A stretch of 8,057 nt of DNA from contig PBHA01000004.1 in the NCBI GenBank assembly GCA_002719425.1, positions 50,836 through 58,892 on the forward strand, read 5' to 3'. Numbering within the stretch: the first letter of the stretch is position 1; every line of letters begins with the position of its first letter. Positions 1 to 6,867 of this stretch are shown here, piece by piece. Below the pieces are notes generated by a model that searched no databases, was not told the DNA's origin, and saw nothing but the letters and a program-made list of their open reading frames with translations. Made by a program: the position numbers and the translations under genes. Source of the DNA: Chloroflexota bacterium (lineage in GTDB: Bacteria > Chloroflexota > Dehalococcoidia > UBA1151 > TMED-70).

Positions 1-1147
1 CTGGAGGTCCATAGAAGTCATTAAAAAAATCCTTTTGTTCAAAAAGATCATTAAATGTTTTTTCTCTTTTCATAGATCTCATTCCAAGATCAATATCTAC
101 TAGCCACCAGTTAATGAAAAGTTTCCCATCATTAGTCATTTTTATGGGATCTATAATTCCAAGTTTACCTCCTTGTAAAAATAGGAGTTGTCCTTGATAA
201 CAATTCGATGCTCTTGTTCCGAAAGTTATAGTATAAACTTCATCCTTTAATGGTTTTAAAACTTCATTTATAATTCGCTCATAACTGAAAGCTCCTTCAG
301 CGATTGGAGAAATTACTCCATCGTAGACTCCCCAAGTTACATTAGACATATTTCCATTTTGAGTCATATATCCTTGATATCCGTTATGGTTACTTCCACA
401 AAGACCTTCACCTCCATCAACGACGTAACCATACTTAATATCTGGATTTGCATAACCACTTTGAGTACTGTAGAAATAACCAATCTCATCCTGGATTGAA
501 CCAACAGAAAACATATTTGCAAATTTTTCTTGTCCTATATTAAAAGATTCATTTTCAGATATCAATAATCTTCCCCATTGGAGGCCATCTACATCCCCCA
601 TAACCTTTTCTTTACCTAAATCTTCAAACCACATGTCATCCATAGTTAAAAAAGCATCTCTTGTCATATTAATACCTGAAGATCTTAAGTTGGGATTTTC
701 TGTTTTAGTAGCTTCAATCTTTGTTTCTATTAATGATTTAGGATTTAATTTAGTTTGATCTTGAGGTGTTGGAGTTGAGGTTGGATTAAAAGCTAAATCT
801 AATATGTTGCCTAAAGTTTTTTCAGCTAAAGATATAGTATTTTCTGTAGTCTCATAAACTATTCTTCTGGGTTCATTCTTTTTGATTTTATCTATTACAG
901 GCCAAATTCTTCCAGTCGGAGTAGGTGTTGGATTAAATATCCTTAATTTTCTTATAGGCTTAGGTTTTTCTCTTAAAACTTCTACGGTAGTTTCTACATT
1001 TTTTTTTATTATTTCTGGAGCAGCAGGAACACCTTTTTGAACCTTCGGTAAATCAATTTTTTCTATCGCTTTATCAACTGTTTTTTCTCCTCTACAACCC
1101 AGAGATAACAAAATAAAGAAAATTGAAAATAAAATAATTTTTTTCAT
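1..1147 (-). CDS. Partial secreted lipoprotein of unknown function with two Pro-Thr linkers (3' end beyond window)
   Basis: Reading leftward from the ATG at 1147, the frame is open for 382 codons to the window edge with no stop, so the C-terminus is missing. Residues 2-17 are a lysine start plus hydrophobic stretch ending in LSLGC with Cys18 as the probable lipidated residue; the -3 position is Ser, so the lipobox is relaxed. Residues 20-160 are low complexity, lysine- and proline-rich, with two similar segments at 71-78 (FNPTPTPT) and 120-128 (FNPTSTPTP), probably an extended linker. Residues 161-382 look globular, rich in Gly, Asn and aromatics, with Cys250 and Cys316 that could pair outside the cytoplasm. 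I do not recognise the fold. No clear Shine-Dalgarno site precedes the start; it lies 34 bp after the stop of the small gene upstream and is probably co-transcribed with it. A role at the cell surface is inference from the signal peptide. Confidence 0.8.
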   Translation of the reverse strand, partial: MKKIILFSIFFILLSLGCRGEKTVDKAIEKIDLPKVQKGVPAAPEIIKKNVETTVEVLREKPKPIRKLRIFNPTPTPTGRIWPVIDKIKKNEPRRIVYETTENTISLAEKTLGNILDLAFNPTSTPTPQDQTKLNPKSLIETKIEATKTENPNLRSSGINMTRDAFLTMDDMWFEDLGKEKVMGDVDGLQWGRLLISENESFNIGQEKFANMFSVGSIQDEIGYFYSTQSGYANPDIKYGYVVDGGEGLCGSNHNGYQGYMTQNGNMSNVTWGVYDGVISPIAEGAFSYERIINEVLKPLKDEVYTITFGTRASNCYQGQLLFLQGGKLGIIDPIKMTNDGKLFINWWLVDIDLGMRSMKREKTFNDLFEQKDFFNDFYGPP

Positions 1148-1181
1148 AGTTAAATTTTTAAAAAATAAAGTAGCTTATGAA

Positions 1182-1391
1182 TTATTCTTCCCAACCAGTT
1201 TTGCTACCGCATCTTATACATCTTACTTCGTCGAATATTTCATCCCAATCACCGTCAGTAGCTACGTAATCTAATATGCATCTTAATGCTTTATCTACGC
1301 TTGGCAAATCATATTTTTCTGCAGCAGATTCTAGCATTTGTGTTAGATCTTTTTGAATTTCGAAAGTAACTTTTTCTTTTTGTCCAGCCAT
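1182..1391 (-). CDS. Small ribbon-helix-helix-like protein with C-terminal CxxCG motif
   Basis: This 69-residue protein starts at an ATG with a good Shine-Dalgarno site (GGAG at 1397-1400, 5-nt spacer), which supports a real gene. Residues 7-12 (KVTFEI) look like a beta strand, 14-27 an amphipathic helix and 31-44 a second helix. This strand-helix-helix order and length resemble CopG/Arc-type ribbon-helix-helix DNA-binding proteins, which act as dimers. The acidic tail (residues 46-55) leads to Cys58-Ile-Arg-Cys61-Gly, half of a zinc-ribbon site; a dimer could supply four cysteines. The DNA-binding role is inferred only from the predicted secondary structure. It is the first gene of a leftward pair with the lipoprotein and lies divergent to the importer operon, so it could regulate itself or its neighbours. 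Alternatively it may be a small conserved protein that binds metal and not DNA. Confidence 0.75.
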   Translation of the reverse strand: MAGQKEKVTFEIQKDLTQMLESAAEKYDLPSVDKALRCILDYVATDGDWDEIFDEVRCIRCGSKTGWEE

Positions 1392-1396
1392 TTGAA

Positions 1397-1400
1397 CTCC
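1397..1400 (-). promoter_or_regulatory. Shine-Dalgarno site of the small RHH-like gene
   Basis: On the minus strand GGAG is followed by the 5-nt spacer TTCAA and the ATG at 1391. This is ideal spacing and supports both the gene and its start. Confidence 0.75.
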
Positions 1401-1414
1401 AATTTATTTATCTC

Positions 1415-1431
1415 TATATATAGTATATATA
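1415..1431. repeat. 17-bp palindrome TATATATA-G-TATATATA
   Basis: Two 8-bp TATATATA arms flank a single G. The site begins 24 bp upstream of the start codon at 1391 on the minus strand. It overlaps a -10-like TATACT (minus strand, 1427-1422), so it may be a core promoter element, an operator, or both. In DNA this A+T-rich an alternating TA run can also arise by chance or slippage, so a regulatory role is inference. Confidence 0.35.
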
Positions 1432-1509
1432 AGTATTTAGATTATTTATTTTAAAATTTTTTTTATCAGAAAAAAATTAATATATTAGTAACAAATTAAT
1501 TGATTTTTT

Positions 1510-1515
1510 TATGAT
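1510..1515 (+). promoter_or_regulatory. Possible -10 box for the importer operon
   Basis: TATGAT differs from TATAAT at one base and lies 63 bp upstream of the preferred start at 1579, giving a leader of about 55-60 nt. No good -35 hexamer is present at the expected distance, so this is only a candidate in a very A+T-rich background. Confidence 0.25.
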
Positions 1516-1566
1516 ATTTTTTTTCGGAAAATGTTATTGTTTTCTTATCAAAATAAAATTTCAATT

Positions 1567-1572
1567 AAGGAA
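1567..1572 (+). promoter_or_regulatory. Shine-Dalgarno site that decides the binding-protein start
   Basis: AAGGAA followed by a 6-nt spacer precedes the ATG at 1579. The in-frame upstream ATG at 1531 has no comparable site, and starting there would place 16 extra residues before the signal peptide. The site therefore supports translation from 1579. Confidence 0.7.
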
Positions 1573-1578
1573 TTAGCT

Positions 1579-2820
1579 ATGAAGATTTTTTTAAAATTGT
1601 TTTTAATTTCAATTCTTATTTTCTCTATATTTGCATGTACTGAGGAAGAAGAAGTTACTGAAGTGGTTAGCACTGATAACACAGCTGAAGAATCGAAGGA
1701 TTCTGATGATCATGATGATGATCATGGATCATTTAAGTTTGGAATGATTCTTGTTGGGCCAAGAGATGACAAAGGGTGGTCTCAAGCCCACTTTGAGGGT
1801 GGTGAATATATCGAAGAAATTGCTGGAGCAGAAATGATTGTAGCAGATATGATAAACCCTGCAGATAGCCCTAACTTAACTGTTGATCAAGTTGCCTCAG
1901 ATATGATAGACGAGGGTGCTCAATTGATTTTTGCTACTTCCGACGATATGAAAGATGGAATTTTAGCAGCAGCAGAAAAATTTCCTGATGTTCCTATGAT
2001 TTGGGCTTCTGGAGATAGTGCTTGGAGTGAAGGTAAAGCATATCGAGAAGATCTTAGTAACTTGGGAAATATTATGGGAAAAATGGAGTACGGAAAGATG
2101 ATTGCTGGATGTGCTGCAGCTTTGAAGACTAAGACTGGAAAAATAAGCTTCCTAGGTCCACTAATTAATGATGAAACTAGAAGATTGACTAATGCAGCTT
2201 ACCTTGGAGCAAAACATTGTTATGAGGGTGATTCTGAACTAGAGTTTGAGGTTGTATGGATTGGTTTTTGGTTCCATATTCCTGGTGTGACATCAGACCC
2301 AACTCAAGTTGCTAATGAATTTTTTGATGGAGGTTCAGATGTTATTATTTCTCATATTGATACCCCTGAGGCTTTAGTTGTTACAGGACAGAGAGCAGCA
2401 GAAGGAGAGGATGTATATGTAGTTGGATATGATTATGAGGCTTCATGTGATACTTCACCTGAGGTTTGTCTAGGTGTTCCTTATTTTAACTGGGGACCAG
2501 AGTATCTTAATGCAGCTATGAAGGCTGGTCATGGAGAATTTGAGGGTGAATTTGTATGGAGTGGTCCCAACTGGGATAATATGAATGATAAAGATAGTTC
2601 CACAATTGGATGGAATACAGGTGATGGATTAACTACAGATGAAGTTTCCAAATTAGATGCTTTTATTAGCCAATTGTCATCTGATGAAATCAATCTCTTT
2701 ACAGGGCCATTGAATTTTCAAGATGGATCAGAATTTTTGGCAGATGGAGAAGAGGCTTCAGATTTTCAAATATGGTATACATCACAACTTCTTGAAGGTA
2801 TGACTGGAGACAGTGAATAA
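1579..2820 (+). CDS. BMP-family ABC transporter substrate-binding lipoprotein
   Basis: This is the extracytoplasmic ligand receptor of the importer encoded next, in the Bmp/PnrA/NupN family (COG1744 type), whose characterised members mostly bind nucleosides. With the start at 1579 it has 413 residues: a lysine-containing hydrophobic signal ending in SIFAC with Cys20 as the lipidated residue, an acidic linker (residues 21-50) with an Asp/His-rich run at 41-49, and a mature domain from about residue 52. Family hallmarks are the first-strand motif with GWSQAHFEG at residues 66-74, the VVW-x-G-x-WF segment near the middle, and the following GSDVIISHIDTP, equivalent to the family's GADVI-x-QH-x-DSP. 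Four cysteines in the mature part are more than usual. The gene is first in a rightward operon and is followed by an intrinsic terminator, as expected for a binding protein made in excess over its transporter. The ligand is inferred to be a purine compound from the phosphoribosyltransferase downstream. Confidence 0.9.
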   Translation: MKIFLKLFLISILIFSIFACTEEEEVTEVVSTDNTAEESKDSDDHDDDHGSFKFGMILVGPRDDKGWSQAHFEGGEYIEEIAGAEMIVADMINPADSPNLTVDQVASDMIDEGAQLIFATSDDMKDGILAAAEKFPDVPMIWASGDSAWSEGKAYREDLSNLGNIMGKMEYGKMIAGCAAALKTKTGKISFLGPLINDETRRLTNAAYLGAKHCYEGDSELEFEVVWIGFWFHIPGVTSDPTQVANEFFDGGSDVIISHIDTPEALVVTGQRAAEGEDVYVVGYDYEASCDTSPEVCLGVPYFNWGPEYLNAAMKAGHGEFEGEFVWSGPNWDNMNDKDSSTIGWNTGDGLTTDEVSKLDAFISQLSSDEINLFTGPLNFQDGSEFLADGEEASDFQIWYTSQLLEGMTGDSE

Positions 2821-2827
2821 AAGTTAT

Positions 2828-2859
2828 TGGGCTTCTCAATTTGAGAAGCCCACTTTTTT
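2828..2859 (+). terminator. Intrinsic terminator between binding-protein and ATPase genes
   Basis: An 11-bp perfect stem (2828-2838 with 2842-2852) with a 3-nt loop has a GC-rich base (GGGC/GCCC) and is followed by CTTTTTT (2853-2859). AAAAG at 2819-2823 could additionally pair with the CTTTT. The hairpin begins 8 nt after the stop codon of the binding-protein gene, and the last T directly precedes the ATPase ATG. Because the downstream genes are needed for the same importer, it most likely acts as a partial terminator that favours the binding-protein transcript. Confidence 0.88.
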
Positions 2860-4299
2860 ATGAAGATAGAAATAAAAAATATATCCAAAAGCTTTGGAGA
2901 AATAAGGGCTAATTCTGAAATAAAAATTTCTATCAATGAGGGTATTCATGCTCTTTTAGGAGAAAATGGAGCTGGAAAATCAACTCTTGTTAAGATTATT
3001 TCTGGTCAGATCACGCCTGACAGTGGAGAAATAATTATTGATAATAGTAAATTAATACTTGGTTCTCCTAAAGAGTCAATAAAAGGTGGAATAGGTCTCT
3101 TAAATCAAGACCCTCTTGATTTTGGAAATTTATCTATTTTAGAGAGCTTCCTTGTTGGAATTAAGGATAAAAATCCATTCCGGAATTTAAGCAAAACTTC
3201 AGATTCAATTTCTAAGCTTTTTAAGAAATATAATATTAATTTTGATTTTTCTCAAAGAACAAATTCACTTTCTATAGGAGAAAGACAACAAGTTGAACTT
3301 ATAAGATTGCTTTATAACGGAGCAAAAATCATCATTCTAGATGAACCAACAAGCGCCTTTTCTCTTGAGCAAAAAAAAATGATGTTTCAAACTCTGAGAA
3401 CTCTCTCTAAAGAAGGTATTATCATTATTTTTGTCTCGCATAAATTAGATGAGATTATTGAAATATGTGATTCAGGAACAATCTTAAAAGCAGGTAAGGT
3501 TGTTAAGTCTATTCTAAAGCCTTTCAAAACAGAACAAATTATTGAGGCGATGTTCGAAAATACAAAAAATGATTCTTTGGAGTTGGTTCAAGCTTCAAGT
3601 AACAAACAATTTCAAATAAATTATGAAAAAACCGACTTGAAAAAGCATGATAATAGTTTTTTTCAGGAAATCTTTCAATATGGTTCAATCATTGGAATTG
3701 CTGGTTTACAAGGTTCTTATAATGATCTTTTTGTAAAAAATTTTTTTACTCATGAATTATCTAGTACTCAAATAATTGTTGATTCAAAAAAAAAGATGTC
3801 TGAAAAATTATTTTATTACATGCCAGCAGACCGAATTGAAAGAGGATTATTTAGTGAATTAAGTGTTCTTGAGCATTATGGTTTGTCGGAAGCTTCAAGA
3901 TCCAAAATATTAAACTGGAAAAATATTACTCAAAATGCTAATAATAAAATTTCAGAATTCAATATAAAAGCACAACTGAGAAATGAGGTAAATGAATTAT
4001 CCGGAGGAAATCAACAAAGATTAATGCTTTCTTTGATGCCTGAGAGTCAATCTATTTTACTACTAGAACAGCCAACTAGAGGGCTTGATCTAAATTCAGC
4101 AAATATAATTTGGGAAATGATACTGGATAGAAAGAATAAAGATATTGCAATATTATTTTCTTCTACAGATATAGATGAAATTTGGCAATATTCTGATGTA
4201 ATAATATCTGTTTCAGGTAAATATATTATGAATGTTGACCATAAAAAAAATCTAACTAAAGAAATGATAATTAATTATGTTTCAGGTATTAATGAATGA
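2860..4299 (+). CDS. ABC transporter ATP-binding protein with two fused nucleotide-binding domains (nucleoside/sugar type)
   Basis: This 479-residue protein powers the importer; it belongs to the RbsA/NupO-like class with two NBDs in one chain and is slightly short for that class (about 500). NBD1 has Walker A GENGAGKST at residues 34-42, Q-loop Gln83, signature LSIGE at 137-141, Walker B IIILDEP at 157-163 and His194 of the H-loop. NBD2 (about 255-479) has a degenerate Walker A (GIAGLQGSYND, no GKS/T), an intact LSGGNQQ signature at 380-386, and ELLxEQPTRGLD-type Walker B with Glu403-Gln404 where Asp-Glu would be, and lacks the H-loop His. Such asymmetry is typical of this family: NBD1 Walker motifs plus the NBD2 signature form one competent site. 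The start is forced, because the first strand of the ABC fold begins at residue 2. No free Shine-Dalgarno site is seen, since the preceding hairpin occupies that space. The gene overlaps the next by 4 nt (ATGA). Confidence 0.93.
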   Translation: MKIEIKNISKSFGEIRANSEIKISINEGIHALLGENGAGKSTLVKIISGQITPDSGEIIIDNSKLILGSPKESIKGGIGLLNQDPLDFGNLSILESFLVGIKDKNPFRNLSKTSDSISKLFKKYNINFDFSQRTNSLSIGERQQVELIRLLYNGAKIIILDEPTSAFSLEQKKMMFQTLRTLSKEGIIIIFVSHKLDEIIEICDSGTILKAGKVVKSILKPFKTEQIIEAMFENTKNDSLELVQASSNKQFQINYEKTDLKKHDNSFFQEIFQYGSIIGIAGLQGSYNDLFVKNFFTHELSSTQIIVDSKKKMSEKLFYYMPADRIERGLFSELSVLEHYGLSEASRSKILNWKNITQNANNKISEFNIKAQLRNEVNELSGGNQQRLMLSLMPESQSILLLEQPTRGLDLNSANIIWEMILDRKNKDIAILFSSTDIDEIWQYSDVIISVSGKYIMNVDHKKNLTKEMIINYVSGINE

Positions 4300-5345
4300 A
4301 TAATGGATTCGACATACTTACTGTAAATATTGTTAGATTAGCGTTAGTTTTATCTATAATATTTTTTGTTCTATTTTTGTTTGGAACTTCACCTTTACAA
4401 ATATTTGAATCTATCTTCTATGGTTCTTTAGGGAGTTACTCAAAATTAATTAGAACATTATTAGTTTGGGTCCCAATTTCTTTGGCATCTTTAGCTTTGA
4501 TTTATACATTTTCTGCTGGAATGTGGAACATAGGAATAGAGGGACAAATCATAATGGGGGCAGTTGGAGCAACATTAATAGCCAGATCTTTTTTAGCAGA
4601 AAGTATCATATCTCCTTATATTCAGATGATTTTTGCTATAGGTTTTGGAGGAACTTGGGGTTTGATATGTGGTCTACTGAAAGTCAAGGGAAATGTTCAT
4701 GAGATTTTTAGTGGATTAGGATTAGATTTTGTAGCTTCAGGTATTGTAATTTATCTTATTATCGGACCATGGAAAAGAGAAGGTATTGCTTCAACTGGAG
4801 GAACGGATATTTTTGATAAAGCTTCATGGATTCCTACATTAGGTCAAAGCGAATTTCCTCTTTTAATGGTGTTAGTTATATTTATTTTTTATGTTTTAAG
4901 TAATTTTGTTCTAAGATATACTTCTTTTGGTCTAAGATTGAAAGCAACAGGAACTAATGAGATAGCAACTAAAAGATTTTATTTTAGCTCTGGAAATTAT
5001 ATCCTTTTTTCTTTTTTTATAGCAGGAGCTATAGCAGGTTTAGCAGGATTTTCTCAAGCTTCAGGAGCTTATCATAAGTTAGTACCAACTATATCAGGAG
5101 GATTTGGTTTTTTGTCGATATTGATAGTACTGATTTGTTCAAGAAATATATATTTTACTTTTATAGTAAGTTTTTTATTTTCTGCTTTGATAGTTGGAGG
5201 AAGTCAGTTACAAATCAAGTTAGGACTAGACCATAGCTTAATAGGAATAATTCAGGCAACTTTTGTGTTAAGTTGGCTGATTTTAGATAGATTGAAATTC
5301 GAAGAAAAAGTCATTAGAAATGTACTAAGGAGTAAGAAGATATAA
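4296..5345 (+). CDS. ABC transporter permease, BMP/nucleoside class, first subunit
   Basis: This 349-residue integral membrane protein is one half of the transmembrane channel and belongs to the branched-chain amino-acid/ribose-type permease superfamily (BPD_transp_2), most like the NupP/YufP group. Hydrophobic segments lie at about 10-30, 55-75, 83-105, 110-128, 140-157, 187-207, 235-252, 270-282, 285-302 and 313-330. The family hallmark WNIGIEGQIIMGA is at 77-89. The cytoplasmic loop GLRLKATGTNEIATKRF (212-228) before the hydrophobic 235-252 segment is the usual coupling region contacting the ATPase. The loop at 132-148, normally VNE-x-I-x-T-x-M-L-N-x-I in relatives, is altered here to VHEIFSGLGLDFV. 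The start ATG overlaps the ATPase stop by 4 nt, pointing to translational coupling, and its own stop overlaps the next start by 1 nt (TAATG). Confidence 0.9.
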   Translation: MNNGFDILTVNIVRLALVLSIIFFVLFLFGTSPLQIFESIFYGSLGSYSKLIRTLLVWVPISLASLALIYTFSAGMWNIGIEGQIIMGAVGATLIARSFLAESIISPYIQMIFAIGFGGTWGLICGLLKVKGNVHEIFSGLGLDFVASGIVIYLIIGPWKREGIASTGGTDIFDKASWIPTLGQSEFPLLMVLVIFIFYVLSNFVLRYTSFGLRLKATGTNEIATKRFYFSSGNYILFSFFIAGAIAGLAGFSQASGAYHKLVPTISGGFGFLSILIVLICSRNIYFTFIVSFLFSALIVGGSQLQIKLGLDHSLIGIIQATFVLSWLILDRLKFEEKVIRNVLRSKKI

Positions 5346-6298
5346 TGTTCTTTGAGAATACAATTATCACAGTAATTTCATTGAGTACACCATTAATTAT
5401 TGCTGTTATAGGAGAGACAATTTCTGAGAAAAGTGGTGTTATAAATTTATCTGCTGAAGGAACTATAATGATATCTGCTCTTGTAGGTTTTGTGTTTGGA
5501 TATATAACAGATATGTCTTTCGTTGGGTTCATTGCAGGATCTATTTGTGGAGCTTTAATAGCTTTTTTTATTTCATTATGTGACATAAAACTTAGGATGG
5601 ATCAAATTGCTGTTGGTTTTGTGCTGACCATTTTATGTATTCATCTTAGTAATTATTTAGGACAAGATTATGTAAGGATAAATGGACCACTGGTTACAAA
5701 GTTATCTATTCCAATATTTTCAGAGATACCAATATTAGGAAAAATTTTGTTTAATCATTCACTGATTACTTATTTTTCAATGATACTCATTCCGACTTCT
5801 TGGTTTTTCATTAATAAAACTAATATAGGTCTTTCAATTAGAGCATCAGGAGAAAATCCACAAGCTGCAAGATCTAGGGGAATAAATGTTAAGAAAATGA
5901 GACTATTAGGTACTGTAATTGGAGGTTCTCTTTTGGGTCTAGCCGGTGCAACTTTTTCTCTTTATACAAAATATGGTTGGTCTGAAAGTCATACTGCTAA
6001 TTATGGTTGGATAATTTTAGCAATAGTAATCTTTGGAGGTTGGAATCCCTATAGAGCTGCAACAGGAGCTTATGCTTTTGGTCTTTTGCAAGTTTTAGCT
6101 ATTAAGGCTCAATCAGTTACTCTAGCACTATCTCAAATATTGCCTTTATTACCCTTTCCAATAATGATATTTATATTAATATTTATACAATATATAAATA
6201 GAAGAGATAGGAAAAATTTACCAAATTTTATTTTATCAATTCTTGGAGGGAATCAACCAGAATCACTAGGTAGAAAACTACCTGAAGACTTTAAATGA
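5345..6298 (+). CDS. ABC transporter permease, BMP/nucleoside class, second subunit
   Basis: This is the partner permease (317 residues) in the NupQ/YufQ-like branch. Its N-terminal signature ISEKSGVINLSAEG (26-39) corresponds to the family's SER-x-GV-x-NI-x-x-EG. About eight hydrophobic segments follow. The coupling loop SIRASGENPQAARSRGINV (164-182) closely matches the typical R-A-x-GENP-x-AA-x-x-x-GI pattern. WIILAIVIFGGWNPYRAATGA (222-241) is the conserved late membrane segment. The last 30 residues are a basic cytoplasmic tail. Only ATG 5345 is usable as a start: an in-frame TAA lies at 5333-5335, and AAGGAG at 5327-5332 sits 12 nt away, a rather long spacer. The stop is followed after 1 nt by the phosphoribosyltransferase start, so the permease and salvage genes are one transcriptional unit. 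Confidence 0.92.
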   Translation: MFFENTIITVISLSTPLIIAVIGETISEKSGVINLSAEGTIMISALVGFVFGYITDMSFVGFIAGSICGALIAFFISLCDIKLRMDQIAVGFVLTILCIHLSNYLGQDYVRINGPLVTKLSIPIFSEIPILGKILFNHSLITYFSMILIPTSWFFINKTNIGLSIRASGENPQAARSRGINVKKMRLLGTVIGGSLLGLAGATFSLYTKYGWSESHTANYGWIILAIVIFGGWNPYRAATGAYAFGLLQVLAIKAQSVTLALSQILPLLPFPIMIFILIFIQYINRRDRKNLPNFILSILGGNQPESLGRKLPEDFK

Positions 6299-6299
6299 A

Positions 6300-6860
6300 A
6301 TGAAAGATATAACTATAAAAGATATTGAGGTTCTTTGGGATAAAGATTCAATCGATAGGGAGGTAAAAAGAGTCGCAAAAGAAATTAATCTTAAATTTCA
6401 GAGTGAGGAATCTGTTAACCTTATTCCAATAATGACAGGGGGACTAATGTTTGTATCAAACCTTGTTGCAGAGTTAGAAATACTTAGATCTGGTTGTTAT
6501 CATATGTTTCCATTAATAGCCAAAACATATGGTAATTCAACTGAATCTCAAGGTACGACAATATATGGATATGATTTTCTTGTTGAAAATATAGATATTG
6601 ATTCCCCAAGTGTTATTGTTGATGATTTAATGGATTCTGGAGAGACTTTATACAATCTTTCAGAAAAATTAGAAAAAACTTCAAATAATGAAGTTTATTC
6701 TGCAGTACTTTTAGATAAATTAGGGAAAAGACATATGGAAATTGAACCAGATTTTAACTGTTTCATACTGAATGATAAGAGATGGGTTGTAGGATATGGG
6801 ATGGATTATAAAGGATTATTTAGAGGTCTTGATTATGTTGGTACCATAAATATAGATTAA
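6300..6860 (+). CDS. hpt: Hypoxanthine phosphoribosyltransferase-like enzyme
   Basis: This 186-residue cytoplasmic enzyme should join a 6-oxopurine base to PRPP, giving a nucleotide and pyrophosphate (purine salvage). Its full length matches bacterial HPRTs (about 175-190). The PRPP-binding loop is VIVDDLMDSGET at 105-116, with Asp112 at the catalytic base position. KTYGNSTESQG (75-85) matches the flexible loop KSSYG-S-S-T-x-S-G type of HPRTs. Lys140 in LLDK is the base-contacting lysine, and RWVVGYGMDY (161-170) supplies the aromatic ring (Trp162) and Asp169 that frame the purine. The C-terminal FRGLDYVG (174-181) matches the family's YR-x-L-P-Y-I-G. Placed 1 nt after the second permease gene, it probably traps the imported purine. 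Guanine, hypoxanthine or xanthine preference cannot be read from the sequence. Confidence 0.9.
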   Translation: MKDITIKDIEVLWDKDSIDREVKRVAKEINLKFQSEESVNLIPIMTGGLMFVSNLVAELEILRSGCYHMFPLIAKTYGNSTESQGTTIYGYDFLVENIDIDSPSVIVDDLMDSGETLYNLSEKLEKTSNNEVYSAVLLDKLGKRHMEIEPDFNCFILNDKRWVVGYGMDYKGLFRGLDYVGTINID

Positions 6861-6867
6861 TAATTTT

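Larger units (their letters stand above)
1392..1578. other. Divergent A+T-rich intergenic region
   Basis: This 187-bp stretch separates the leftward pair from the rightward importer operon and is almost entirely A+T. It must hold the promoters for both directions. Visible elements are the 17-bp palindrome at 1415-1431, a -10-like TATGAT at 1510-1515, a weak all-A/T inverted repeat (1455-1463 with 1470-1478) and two ribosome binding sites at its ends. I see no convincing -35 box on either strand and no RNA gene. Confidence 0.7.

Noticed and set aside
1455..1478. A/T-only inverted repeat resembling a hairpin (9-bp arms, 6-nt loop)
   Set aside because: The stem contains no G-C pair and the region is almost pure A+T, so it is unlikely to be a functional terminator.
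1531..1578. Upstream in-frame ATG giving a 16-residue extension of the binding protein
   Set aside because: The extension precedes a complete lipoprotein signal peptide, while the ATG at 1579 has a well-spaced AAGGAA site.
4466..4702. Open frame of 78 codons on the plus strand
   Set aside because: It lies wholly inside the first permease gene in another frame, with no coherent domain.
5314..5586. Open frame of 90 codons on the minus strand
   Set aside because: It is antisense to the end of the first and start of the second permease genes, which have strong family motifs.
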